Positions 47,612-61,431 of a stretch of DNA of 64,000 nucleotides are shown piece after piece. Source of the DNA: Alisma plantago-aquatica (Eukaryota > Streptophyta > Magnoliopsida > Alismatales > Alismataceae); NCBI GenBank assembly GCA_963693085.1, contig OY856409.1, positions 524,022,803 through 524,086,802 of the forward strand, read 5' to 3'. The notes under the pieces are model-generated. The model ran no database searches. It saw nothing but the letters and a program-made list of their open reading frames with translations, and was not told the DNA's origin. Every line of letters starts with the position of its first letter. Positions within the stretch are counted from its first letter, which is position 1. A program made the position numbers and the translations under genes.

Positions 47612-50600
47612 TGTAACGACACTCGCCATCGTTAAGATAACAAGTGCCATTAACAATAATAAAACACGCGGAAGCAAATCATTTGCAGCGGAATTATTGA
47701 AAATCACTAAAATTTTAAAACTTTTTCAAAGATATCCATCCACATGAAAACTCTTTAACCAAGAACCAAAGTGTTTCCATTTCATCCTGGTTCACAAGTA
47801 CACAGTCTGTACAATTCCTTTTTAAGGATTACAACATTGACTGCCCTATTACAAATATACACAGGAAGAATAAAAACTTTGAGGCACTATGCCAAAACTC
47901 CGATTGAATCATTTAAAACTCCGAGGACCTGAGAGTACAGAGACGACACATAGGACTACTATATATATGACTTGACAGACAATATCTCCACCTGAGATCT
48001 CATTGATGTCCTTGTTGTTGTTGTTGCTGCTGCTGCTCTTTCTCTGATATTAGGGAATTCCTGCCTTGCCTCCCATGCATACCTAAAAATGTTTCCCACG
48101 GGGGTGAGACAATTGAAAATTGCCCCAGCGAGAGATATAACTCTCTGCCAAAACATTGTTATTGCAGTTTATTAAATTAAAACTGAGCAGGGGTTACTTT
48201 TACCATATCAGGCAGAATTATTCATCATAGAACAGAATAAGATAATCTCCTATTCTAAAGGAGAGCATTGCATCTACCCATGGTAGATAAGTAATTCATC
48301 TCTCTAATTTGCAGAGAATATAAAGAGACATAAATAACATTTATCCGCTAAGGAATGCACAAAGAAATGCAACATCAGCCAATGAATCTCCGTATTCAAT
48401 CCTTAAGCAAACATGCTATACGGCTGATTACATTTTACAATCATATTTAAGCTCTGAGGAGATGAGGTATACTGCTCATACTCCAACCGGCCATTGCGAA
48501 GTCAAAACTGGTACCATACATAGGTCTAGGGAAGAGCCAGGTTCCCATGACCTCACTGCCTCCCGATCAATGCGAGAGAACCTGCAGGACATCTCGTGTC
48601 TCTGCTACATAGCTAGCTAGGGTATACTGGCAACTTCTCTATAGAGGCAGTGTCAGCTGCTCTCTCTTCGCGATCATGAGATTTCATGTTTATCTCCATC
48701 GATCCGGTATTAACCTTGGGAGATGTGTACAACATCTGGCCCAAATCATCGGGAGATTAGTGATACATCTATCCCGACCTATTCATGAAGGATTTGAGAG
48801 GTTTCTTGTTTACCTGCTCACAATCACTTCAAGAGGACGTAAGGATATTTTCGCCCGTTGACCCCCGTATATTCAAAAATATACAAAATCCAGGATATGC
48901 CGCGGAGCAACCTGTTTCACCATCACCTATTCCTGACGATGATGGATCTATGGTCAGAGCACTGCATGAATAGATTTCACTTGATTAATTAAGTACATTA
49001 TCATATTCTTTTAGCATCAGTCAAGTTCTCAAACATATTTTATTCAGACAAATGCAATAAGAGACATGTACCACTTTCATCAGATACTTATTCACATGGC
49101 TCAGAAGCCATTCACATCTTGTCACCTCTCACTAGGCAACAACTTTATTCACATGGCTCACAAGGCCATTAACATCTTGTCACCTCTCACTAGGCAACAA
49201 CTTTATTCACATGGCTCACAAGGCCATTGACATATTGTCACCTCTCACAAGGCAACAACTTTAAAACAAAGGCTTACAAGCCCATACTAATATTGTTACT
49301 TCTTTCTAAGTAAAAAAAACATAATGGCACATATGGCCAATGAACTCTTATCAAATAAACATCATAGCTCATAACTGGCTATGATCATCACCTCATGAGA
49401 CATGCATGATTGTCACACATGATAATAGACTTATCAAGTTCACAACACATCATGCAAAACAGGGTAACACCACTATTCCCTTACTAAGGTTAGGGTTTAC
49501 CATCAATTAGGGCTTTTCATCCTTTTACCCAAAGCTAGGGTTAGGATCACCATTTCACATATAATTAGGGTTTCATATTTGTATTATCACTCCAACCCTA
49601 ATTTATTGCTACACTCCTCTGGGAGCATTCATTGATATCATAAGTATTCATTCATACTTATTACATTCATCATGTATCATTAAATGATTATCATCACAAG
49701 GTATGAGTTTCTCTCTCATCCTTAGGTTGGAAATTAACAAAACGACCATGTTTGGTCACTTTCAATTCAGCTCTAAGTCAAGCATAGAGCACCACGGCCG
49801 TGTAACCAAGAACGGTCGTGCAAAGGGAAGCCACCACGACCGTGCTGCCTTGCATAGTCGTGCAAAGTGAATCCACCACGGTCGTGCTACCTAACACGGT
49901 CGTGCTATAGGATTTCACCTCATGAATCATATTCAAGTATGAATTCTATTCTTTCATTAGGGATTCGGGTTTTACATTCCATCTCCCTTCTTTAGAATAG
50001 AGATTGCATATAGCATCACCCTTCATTAGGGATTTCATATCACATTGCCCATAATTAGGGTTTACTAATCATTTCCAATTAGGGTTTCTCATGAAATCAC
50101 CCTCAATTAGGGTTTCACATGGATAAACCCTCAACTAGGGTTTCACTTGGATACACCCTCAACTAGGGTTTACTATTCATCCTAATTAGTGATTTCATAT
50201 GTAGACAACCTCTTATTAGGTTATATATGGAATCAACCTCAATTAGGGTTTACACCATGTATTGGAATCCATGCATTTATTATGCATTATTGATTAGTAC
50301 CATTAAGGATGTATCTCACCTAATTACATTAGGTTTCCAAAAAGGTTTGATCAATTGGACCTTCAATAACATGAGGTATCCAATTGAATTAGGGTTTCCA
50401 ATGTTGATTCCTTCAATTATTGAATTCATGGAACCAATCATCAATTGGACCTATGATCATACTTTAATTGAGTTTAATAGGTCAACCTTCAACTGATTTG
50501 ACCCTCAATATACCCTCAATTGGTCATCAATTAGGGTTTGAATCAATTGACTTAGGGTTTGGAATCGATGATCCTTCAATACTAATCAATGTAAGACTAG

Positions 50601-53221
50601 TTGCTTTGAAACCATTGAACCATCAACCAAATTGGGTATGACCTGACCCCAAAAGGTCTTGAGGTCGTTTGGATGACCTCCAAACGGTATTGAGACCGTT
50701 TTCCCATCATATCACTCAAATCCAAGCCATCCAATTAAGGTTTGGATCATTGAATTGATCACCAAATCAGCAATTGATTACACTTCAACTTAGTGACATG
50801 GGATCATCAATTGCTTCACCATACTCAACCCTAGACCTCCAAACGGTCTTGGGTGACCCCCAACCGTTTGTATGTTCTCCAAACGGTCTTGAGACCGTTT
50901 GGCCCATCCATCCCTTGGATTCTAGTGAAAAATCATCAAGGATTGGTCTATCGAGTTGATCAACAATTCAGCACTTAACTGCAATATGATTTGTACCTTT
51001 GGACCTTCAATTGATCAACTATATTTGACCCCAGACCTCCAAACGGTCTTGGGGTGACCCCCAAACGGTCTTGAGACCGTTTGGGTGATCCCCAAACGGT
51101 CTTGAAACCGTTTGGGCTAATCAACCCAAAATCTCTAATTAACTCATTGGAATTTCAGCACTAATTCCAATTAGGGTTTGCCTAACTGATTAGCCTTCAA
51201 CTCACGATTCCTTGGGAATTAACCTCTAAAATTTGGTGAGTTATTAGACAACATAATTAGGATCAGTAATCCCAAACGGTCAAAGCTTGGTCAACGCACG
51301 CAAACAGTTTGGAAACCGTTTTCCAAAAAAGGTCAATTAAATCAGATTGAAAATCAGCACTTAATCCAATTAGGTTTCCCTAGTTCATTAGCCTTCAACT
51401 CATGATTCCCTTGGAGTTAATCCATCACATTTGGAGGGTCATTAACCAACATCATTATGAACAGGAATACAAAACGGTCAATGCTTGGTCAACCATCTCA
51501 AACGGTTTTGAAACCGTTTGCCCAAGCAGGTCAAGTTGATCTGGTTGAAAATCAACATTTAATTCAATTCGATTTGCCTAATTGATTGGCCTTCAACTCA
51601 CGATTGCTTTGGAGTTAACCCCTCAAATTTGTAGGGTCATCAGACTACATAATTAGGAACAATATTCCAAAACGGTCAACGCTTGGTCAACCATATCAAA
51701 CGGTTTTGAAACCGTTTTCTCCTAAATGGTTTCAAACCGTTTGCCTTTAAACGGTTTGCTGAAACCGCATAGCCAATCAAATTAAAACGATTTGGAATAG
51801 CTATCAAAACCATTTGGCTTGGTAATTTTCTTTGGATAAGCATATAGGATGATGTCATCATCCCCTTCCTTCGAACAACCAAGAACAGAAACCGTTCTTG
51901 ATGGAAATTGCAGCAAGAAACAAGAGTGTATCAAATTGAAGAAATCAATCAACAAAGCATAGAGAATTGATGCAATAGCAATGTTTAAGGGTTTGAGTTA
52001 TAAAAACCGCCTCCAATTGAGCTCCAAAGCTCCAATCTCACGCCATGAATGGTGGATGAAGCTCTTGCAACTCCCCCTAGGCTCGTCCTCAAGCTTTTGA
52101 TTGTAAAAGTTGGCTAGGGTTGAAGAGGAGATCGAAATAAGAAGGAATCCATAATTTATTTTCAATTTCCACCATGAAATCATGAAGAACAAGGGTCAAG
52201 AAGCTTAGCAACAGGTTTGGGCTCGTCCTACTGTTGCTCCTAAGTCCCCTTGAGCTCACCCAAAGCAAAGGAAGAAGAAAGGGCCGAAAAAGCCTTTCAA
52301 TTGATTTGGAAAAGGCACTTTTATAAGGAAATTGATGAGAGAGAAAATGCCTTATAAAAATCCAATTAATCCAAAAATTATGGCCGCCTCTTCCCCCTAA
52401 AATTCCCCTAAAAATCCTTAAGGACGATTCTATCTTCATTGCCTCATATTCCTCTCAATTATCCATGATTTAAAGAAAAGAAAATTAAGCACCTTAATGC
52501 TTAATATATTAATATCCCATATGTGAGTGGATATTACTTTTCTGTATAATAAGGTGAGTGGAGTTTCACCTCCTTAAGATAATTTCGTTCCTTATCTTGG
52601 AAAAGGAACGTCCATCCTTATTCAAAATCAACCCAAAACATTTTGGTTGAAAGCCCTTCAATTATTTTTATTCATTTTTGCCCTAAATCGAATTAGGGTT
52701 TCAATTAGGCATTAATCTTGATTATTTTAATATCAAGATTCTCTCTCCTCCAACTTAATTCAAATGAGGCACCCCTCTCATTTTATTTTCTCTACATGAT
52801 GCCAAGAAACATTAAGGACCTTATTGAAGTGGTAATTTGCATATTGAACCCTAGATTTTGGGTAAATTGCACTTTACTCCAAAACTAGGTTTTAATGCAC
52901 AACATTGTCCAACAAGCTCTATCTTGGTATTCAGGCTTGTAAAAACCATACCACTACATCATATTCATCCTTATGATGTCTCAACATCAGAGGAACATCT
53001 TATCATGTGGAATTTGCAAGTCAACCCCTCAAATTGGGTAATTTGCACTTTAGTCCAAAATAAGCAAACATTGCTTCAACATTGTTCAAACAGGACCAAA
53101 ATTGAAACATAGGTTCCTTTTGAGCCTTAATTACTTTTCACAAGATGAGATTAAGCATATAATCATCTTTCTTAATCAAAACACCTAGGGTTAAAGCATA
53201 ACCCAGGTCAGGGATGTTACA
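47612..53221 (-). repeat. LARD-like element, right LTR (5' LTR)
   Basis: 5610 bases, direct repeat of 40284-45903 with scattered substitutions and a small loss in the palindrome array (near 50862, where one AAACGGTCTTGAG half is missing). It carries the same subarrays: 49085-49262, 49790-49912, 49930-50540 and 50640-51790. Confidence 0.92.
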
Positions 53222-53226
53222 TGTAT

Positions 53227-55463
53227 AAACCCTAACACCCAACCTTCTAAATACATAACCCTACATTGGTCTCCACCACATCTTGTGGACTCATTTTCTT
53301 GCACCAATTTTTTCCCAAATTTGTGTTTTTCTCCACTTCCAACCTGGTCTTGGGTCTAAAACTTCCATTTCGGCGAGTAGCTCTTCCCATCACCAATGTA
53401 GAATTCCTTCTAGGTAAGCAAGTTCATCTTCCCTTCTCCCAATTTTTCTTATTGATATTACCTATTCTCGCCCAAGGGAGTGTTCCCCAATATTGCTTGT
53501 GACCAACTGCAACTACCTCAGAGGCCATGGTGCAAGAAAGTGATGAAGGGGACACACCATAATATTACCCTCTCTCTCCCTTGATTTCCTTGATGTTGTT
53601 GTTGCGTACCCATGGATAAGATTGTCTTTTCACCATTTTAGTTTTCATTAATCACGTGAATGATTGATAGCGACATGATGAAATTACCCTATCAGGACCC
53701 TAAGTTTATAATGGTAATACAAGGATAATATGGTCAACTGATATTATTATTTTTAACTAAATCAGTAAATAATACAAACATGTAAAATTCATAACTTTTT
53801 AATGGAAGCTCCAAAAATTATAAAAAAAAATATGTTCTGAAATCATGATATTTCTCTCTATTTTGTGGATTGCTATTCATTACCTAATTTTAAAGTTTTA
53901 AGGACTGGAATTTTAGGGTTTCAATCTCTCTTATTCTCTCATTAATAATTGATGAAGAATTACCATGAACTAAATTAAGAACTTGGATTAAAGATATAAT
54001 CAGTAACCCTAAACCCTCTTGCTATGTTAATATCATAAGTCAATCTAGGGTTTTAATGAAGATATATATTACTAGAATTTCATCATATGAAATATAATTA
54101 AACCCTAATATATGTATCAAAATGTTATATGTCGGTCTGAGGTGAATTTAAACTTGAAGGGTAGATTTTGGTCTCTAATTCAATATTTAGGTCAAGGTAT
54201 GTGCATCTACTATATTTAAACTATGCATAATATTAGGACTAAATTTCCTTTTCCCAAATGAGGCATTGATTTAATTGTGGACATTCATATCATCTTGTGA
54301 TAGTACTCCTCCTTGTGAATATCTTCCTGATTTGTTAACATTGATATGTGAATACCGCATTGACGATCTTCTGACCTAATTTTTCTAATGGTTTGGGTGC
54401 TCTGACCCCACTTGATGATAACTTGATATTCTCATCCTTTACATGAAAATAACTATGTTCTTTCTTTCCCTACTTCCATGTGTGAATGACTAGTAATAAC
54501 TAGAAGTCTTGATGTCATATAGGCACTAAGTTCTATTCCCCTACCACTAATGATGTTTATAGGCACTAGGTTCTATTCCCCTACCACTTATGATGTTTAT
54601 AGGAATTGGATTTTATTCCCCTACCACTTATGATATTAGGCACTAGGTTTTGTTCCCCTTCCAGGAAGTGGGTTCTATTTCCCTTCCATCTATGATATTA
54701 GGCATTGGGTTTTATTCCCATGTAATATACCATATTTTTTTGGCACTAAGGTGTTAGTCCTCCTACCCTTCGGTATGGAATATATATCACTTCCTATCTT
54801 GATTTTTAGTATATGCTAGTTAGTATTTTTATCACCATGCAACTATTTATCGTTTTTATTATGTTGATGTGAATGTATATGGAAATAAACATTTAATTAA
54901 TCATATCATTGTTAATTATTGCCTCATCTTTTAGACATGTTAAATATTTTGACAAACTCTTATCTTTTGGATGTCTCATTATTGACATCTCTTTGTTAAA
55001 TTTTATCTCACTTTAATTAATGCCTAATTATCTTACTATGTGCATACTCAATGTTTGCTGATGTCCTTCCTTTGTTTACTCCCTCTTGGGTGTTGCCTTC
55101 AACGCACCCAAAGGTTGCATATCCTGAGGACTAGGAGATAGGGGATGATGCTCATATCTAGCTACTAGAGGACTTATGAGATGGACGGGTTGCTCACTGC
55201 AAACTGATCCTATTAGTTTAGGTTTTAAATCTTGTTAAGATGCCATTCATGGCCCTTTGTTGAACTCATAAAAGAAAATTCTAAAATAGTTAGATTTACT
55301 TTCACTGAAACAAAACTATGTTCATGTGATCATTCCATTTGAGTAAATATTGTGTACCCCATTAGTTAGAATGGTTTTATTTTTGCAAATGATTGGGGTA
55401 TCATACAATCATATTATTAATTTAAGTAAGGAGTGGTCCCCTCCTGGGCCCCACTCCTAAAGG
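53227..55463 (+). mobile_element. Gypsy 3' LTR, second part
   Basis: Continues the LTR of 39481-40283 after the inserted element and aligns with 35477-37641. Minisatellite at 54515-54720. The end (GGGCCCCACTCCTAA) has lost the expected CA, and no target duplication could be checked because the 5' LTR is truncated. Confidence 0.8.
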
Positions 55464-57293
55464 ATACTAAACTAGTTACTTAGGTCTCTCACCTGGGTGT
55501 AGGAGATTATATTAACATGTAGGTAGATGGGAAACTATCTAAGGATCCACTAGTTGAACCTAGGAGCAAATCCTAAAATAGATACATATAAACCATTTCC
55601 CTAGAATCCTAGGTGATTTTGAAGCATAAACAAACAAGCAATCGATGGAAAATGAGATAAATGTAGAACTTAATCATTAACAAATGAAATTGTAGAGCTT
55701 ACATATCACTCCCCCCCCAAAATGGTATCAATGTAACATTTTGGCATTAAACAACCCACCTAGGGGGTTAGCTACTCATGACAAATAAAAATACAAAAAT
55801 GTAGAAGAAGGAGATAGAAGTAGACATAGAGTTCAAAGTACTAGCTGAAATCCTCTTCTCTAGTATCTACAAGCTTGAGTACTTCCTTACTCAAAGGTGG
55901 AATGGTATGGAAATGGAATGGAAAGTGGCTAAAACTCTTAAAGGAAGAGTTTTGAGATGCAAGCGGGATGAGGTAGTGAGGTGATAGGTAGATGAAATTA
56001 ATGCTCAAGATAGGCTACAAGTACTAATTAAGCTAAAAAAAACTAACCCCGTGCTCTAGCTTCCACCCATGTATATATATGGGCTAGGGAATCATAGGAT
56101 TAAGTGGGGGGCAAAACTGGAAAGATAGTTTAGAAAATGAGCTAGGGATAATGGCTACTACAACCATTTTGGTCACCACAGCCATGTTGGATGGTATGAA
56201 GATGGTCGTGGTTGAGTGAAATAGTTGAGGTGGGAAATATATGAAACTATCAAATAAACTATGTGATTTGGATGTGTGAGAGTGCCATGTACACAATGAG
56301 AACAAGTTAGTGTAGAGAGAGATTCATAGATGAGATGATGGTAGGGATGAAGAGGGTAATGTATAATGTAGATGCAAGTTAAATTTTATGCTAGAATTTG
56401 GTGTCACCACATGTCATCTGAAGATTTAATACTTCAATGAGCATCAAAATACATAAAATTACGAAATTTAAGTAAAGATTAAGAAAATAGAGAAAGGTAG
56501 AGATAGAGATATATAGATGAAGAAAGATAAAGGCCCAATCCATCATAGTTCCCTCGCCTCTCATCCATTCCCCCTCCCCTTCATTTTTGTCATACCAAAT
56601 CTAGTATTTAGAACATATATGAGGTAATTATTTAATCATTAGGGGATAAAAGAGAGAGAGAGACATAGATATAGAGAAATATATGAGGTTTTAGGGTGGA
56701 TATGGGTATTATAATTTTTTTCCAAAAGAAGTAAATATGTTATGCACATGAATATGTAAGGTTAACCTACCTATTATCTGAGATCATAGATTCCCAAATT
56801 TAACTTGTTTTCTCATTATAAGAAATATCATAGATGATTAATGATTGTTATTATTATAGTTATTTTCTAAACCAAGAGTTAAATTTAATAAAACCTTAGA
56901 GGTTTCAAGAAAATGCAACATGTACTTATGATGGTTTATTTATAAAATGACGACATGTAGCATAATCTAATATTATATAATCTAATAGTTTCTACACTTC
57001 CCTCTAAAATATTGTATTCAATGTATTTGTATTATAGACATAAAAATGATTTCTTGGGACATTTTTTATCATTTATCTATGAGAATCTTGGAATAGAGGG
57101 AGAGAGTATCCAACAGAAAGGATGTTATCATTTGCAAACCATTTATTTGTTTCTATTTATATAATCATTTCATTGACTTTGAAATATTAATACTAGATCA
57201 TTCAAGAGAGAGAAAGAGGATGGATCATGATAAAGGATAAGAAATATGGGAACAGAGTTGAGGGTCCATGAAGATTTTTTTTTTGGTGTTGAT
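55464..57293. other. Unassigned AT-rich DNA
   Basis: No recognisable gene. A run of nine C at about 55712-55720 next to AAAATGGTATCAATG could be a polypurine tract read on the minus strand, but no LTR pair supports this. Simple AGAG-rich stretches occur at 56490-56690. Confidence 0.3.
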
Positions 57294-60287
57294 TGTCACA
57301 CCCACATCTCACATTAATTACTAATCATGAGATTAGGGCATGAAATAAGGACTAAATAGAGCCAAACATCACTCTAAATATATTTTGATTTAAAAGTCTT
57401 ATATATGACACCTTCAATCACATGAACCAGCATAGCATAGGTATGCAACCTGATTTCCTCTAAACTAACTTCAATCTTAAAAATACTCTTTAAAGCATTC
57501 ATATTAATTCTTGTTATTTACAAGCACACAAGTATTAATAACTAAATATATGTTCTGACAGTAAAGATACAATATTCTATACTATCGTTTACAACTCGAT
57601 TCTTTTTATACAAGGACCTAAAGTAGACACAGTCGGGGACTGAATCCTTCTACCTTAAAACACTACTAAAATCCTTCTTTGGAAAGAATATTTTGAAATC
57701 TATTGCTATTTCCATATCAACAGTGTTACCTAAAACTTTATTTAGTAGTGTGTGTGAGCTAGTAGCTCAATAAATAGAAATTCACCCTAGTAGATAAGAC
57801 AATAAAATTATCTTTTATTAAGTGGATTGCGACATAAATACAGATAGGGAAAGTAATTATATACTTAATTAAATGAGGAATACTTCGAAATTAATTATCA
57901 TATTAGAACACTGAGAATAACTAAACGATGCATTTTTTAATCTGATTACTGAATCTTAATAATCGAATAATAAATTCTTGAGTCTAACTTCTTAATCTCT
58001 AAGCTATCTTATTCATGCCCTAGAACCACATGAAGTGTACCAGAAAATGTGAAAGAGTCATAGTAATTTATTATCATCATACAAGATTTAGAGTAGACAT
58101 GGGATTCTAAGTCTGCTAACTAACTCCTTAGTTGCAATGGGGCTCGCCACACTTGACCTTGGCAGCTATATCAACTGGCCAGGTAATCTAACTCCTCCTA
58201 TAAACCTAGGTACTTAGGAGGAGAGTCAAATCACTCTGGCTAAAACTATCCATGTTAGGTTTCCAAAGGGCAGACTCACTAAGTTGTAATTGAGATCAAT
58301 GTTGGAACACCCCTATTGTTATTATTATTATTCAGGAGGTCTTCCATGCTAGGCTTAACCCTTCATGCTCTATGGATATGCTCGAACTTCCTCTCCTGGA
58401 TTTCACCAGTGGGTAAGTCATTTCCTTCATTATGGTGCAGACCTCCTTAAGAAATATATGGTGTTTAGGACATTGAAGGTCTTATTAATCATTTTCTTTC
58501 ACTAAATAATGATTTTTTCATATTTTATCAACTTTAATCTGTAACTAAATCATTCATTTTTCTATACATATTATGAACCATACTTCACTACTAAAAAAAT
58601 AATGAACCAATTTTATGTATTTCTGGTACTCCAGAAAATAATACATGTGAACATCATATTTTAACCACCACATTTCATTTGAATTTAATAATATAAACAT
58701 ATATGATTGTACTAAAATGACTTATGCTATAATGGAACTCTAAACTTTTGTAAAAATATTGGTGGTCTACTCAAATGAAATGGCACTCAACTGACTGTAT
58801 TTTAAAATGTGAATAGCTTCAAGTTGTTGAATTGATCATTAAATAAATAACATCGCTAGGGAATGCATTCTATCATCCAAGATTCATAACTGAAGGAAAT
58901 CAAGCTATCTAGTAGCACATTCTACAATGTGTCTCACTACTAAAGATTTAATAAAAGACCAGATATATTGGTGCCTCTGTAATATACTATGTTCGAAACT
59001 CGTACAAAAAATGTACACACATTATACAATTGAAATCATTCACCTTCGATTAAATTTTCTAGCTATTTAGATCATATATGCCATAAAAATCCGAATTGGG
59101 ACTCAGTGAGCCAAAAATATATAAACTAAAAGAAGATAAAATCATGTTCTTCATGTTTTGGATTTGATCCATCAAAACCAAGGGTAAGGTATAACTTCCA
59201 CCCACTTAGAGTCTTTCCACCTTAAACTTAGCAAAGATCCATAGAAAACAACACAGATCTTTAACAGAGAAAGTGATTTCAGAAATTTTGAAGTCCAAAT
59301 CAGAATAACCAACAAGAATTTCCAATAGCAAATGTCATTTTAGAATAGTGTATAGACTTTCATCTCATAATATGAAGTTTTGTGCCATTTTCACCCTAAA
59401 ATGGGAAAACCCACCAAATTAGAGAAAAAACTAAAAAAACATGGTATTTCACTAGAAAATGTTTCTTTAACACAAATATTATATTCCAAATGGTTTGATA
59501 TTAGTAGAACTCTGTAAAATAGGCATGACTTTAGAATTTCATAGTAAAATACCTATTTTACCACAAAATCAACCAAATTCTCTAAAATTAGGCTAAATTA
59601 GCATCATAAAGCTCAAACTGAGTGCATTGCATGCATAAATATCGAAGTGGATGTAAATGCACTCACCCTTGTTGGGTCCAAAATAAACACAATTTTTTTG
59701 AAAAACTTCTTAAAAGTCGATAATCACCATAAAATGTCAAGCTCAAGATCCTTCCTAGATGAACACATGAGAAAAGAGAGAGAAGATGGATAGAATAGGA
59801 TTTTTGTACCACTTTCAGAAAGATTTTAGCCACACTAAGATGACTAAGTAAACTTGGAAGAAATAAGAAGAAAAGCAAAGAAATTACTAGATTCAACTTG
59901 AACTTGGGGAAGAACTGGAGCTAGATCAACCCTAGGTTGATAGACACCCAAAACACCAATTAAGATCACATCTCTACCTTCAACCATGAAATTTTAGAGA
60001 AAAATGGTAGGTTTTGAGTTGCTTCAGGTCGAATTAGGCTGATTAGACCATTTGAGGTTCTTGGATATTTTGCAAAGAGGTCCATAAATGAATTTTTCCT
60101 TTAAATTTTGTTTATCAGATTAATTTGGCATATCTTGAGCATTTGACCTTCAGATCAATATCTGTAAAATTCGATATATTTTTATTTCATTTTGAAGTTC
60201 ATCAGTAACCTTATAACATACCAAGTTTTGACTATCCTTACTTGAGAAACCCAAGTTCCTGGAATAGGTTGATACCCTGATGAACAT
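57294..60287 (+). mobile_element. LTR-like block starting TGTCACACCC
   Basis: TGTCACACCCACATCTCAC is a typical plant gypsy LTR start. The block contains a (TTA)n run at 58318-58333 and a part (59036-59826) shared with the first 795 bases of the window. No reading frame of note. The right edge is not defined; a 1.1-kb repeat begins near 60288. Confidence 0.45.
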
Positions 60288-60489
60288 TTTATGCACATAA
60301 TATGAGTAACTCACACATTAACTTTAATCATGGACACATATGAACCTGAACATGTAATGGACCAATAAAGCCTAATGTTATGATTAGTGAGATGTATGAA
60401 CCTATCCCTAGCCTCCATACATGTTGATTAGGTGTATGTGATGTATAATAGTCATGTTGACCATAAATCCTAGATTGAAGATGACAAAC

Positions 60490-60593
<104 letters not shown>

Positions 60594-61284
60594 TGACTTT
60601 CATGCTACAACTATGACATTAGGATCATAATAGGATACCATACATTGATACACATAAATGGTACATAATCACCTAATCGCGGCTTGATAGGAAGATCATT
60701 TTGTCAATGTGTAATATGTTTCACTTTATTCAGTAAGACACACATAATGACTCAGATATGGTTAAGAAATATTTGAGTTTACAAAATTACGCATGAATGG
60801 AAATGAGGGGGTTAAATGTGGATAACTGGTAACAAGATGTGAATAGATATGAATAATTGATTCATTTGGACAATAATGTGGCTGATTTATTTAATGTGAC
60901 AATAATTGGATGCATAGTGTAAGTGGGAGTTATTAATGTGCATTTATTAAGTTATTATTGAAATTAGTGAACTAACTAATTAATTTCTTAAAATAACCTA
61001 TCTTGTGCAAGATAATCTGATAAAACTCCATATAGTGATAATATGAGAATAATGAAGTCTAAATCTAGAATATTGAATATAATGTGAAAATATAAAAACA
61101 GATATTGAGATAATTTTATTAAACACTAATGATGCTAAAATTCATATGAGATAATCTCAAAAGTTAAATAAAAGTTCAAAATTAGGTTGTTTGAGTCTTA
61201 GTTACTCTAGGTGCAAAAAATTAAATTAGTTGGATCACATTTCCTATCTCAATTTGATTTAAAAAGATAATGTTGATTTACAAG

Positions 61285-61350
61285 AGCAATCTAGTTTGAG
61301 TCGTCGGTGGACTGTGTGTGTACAACATAGATGTGGGTTTAAATCCTACC
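61285..61350 (+). repeat. tRNA-like (SINE-type) segment
   Basis: GGTTTAAATCC (61336-61346) is one base from the RNA polymerase III B box GGTTCRANTCC. About 35 bases upstream, GAGTCGTCGGTGG weakly resembles an A box. The copy at 63850-63910 has GGTTCAAATC. Too degenerate to be a working tRNA. Confidence 0.35.
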
Positions 61351-61431
61351 CAATGCATGTTTTTGCTCCCCTTTATTGACCATGATTTATTTGTTGCATT
61401 GGAGGAAACCTTAAGGGTCCTTAATTAGTGG

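Larger units (their letters stand above)
40284..53221 (-). mobile_element. Non-autonomous LTR retrotransposon with giant LTRs (LARD-like)
   Basis: Two direct LTRs (40284-45903 and 47612-53221), each TGTAAC..GTTACA, flank 1708 bases of interior. The five-base duplication TGTAT is exact on both sides. On the minus strand the primer site TGGTATCAGAG (47605-47595) lies six bases inside the right LTR, so the element reads right to left. The other inner edge carries GGGGACGAAATCC (minus strand), a signature of the end of del/Tekay-type gypsy interiors. No gag or pol is present. The LTRs differ at many positions, so insertion is not recent, but it is younger than the host gypsy LTR. Confidence 0.92.

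Noticed and set aside
55712..55720. Polypurine tract of a further retroelement (C run)
   Set aside because: No LTR start or partner LTR is visible next to it.
56084..56305. 73-codon minus-strand frame
   Set aside because: No similarity that I recognise and no gene signals around it.
61285..61350. Functional tRNA gene
   Set aside because: Only a B-box match and a weak A-box; no complete cloverleaf can be drawn with paired acceptor ends.
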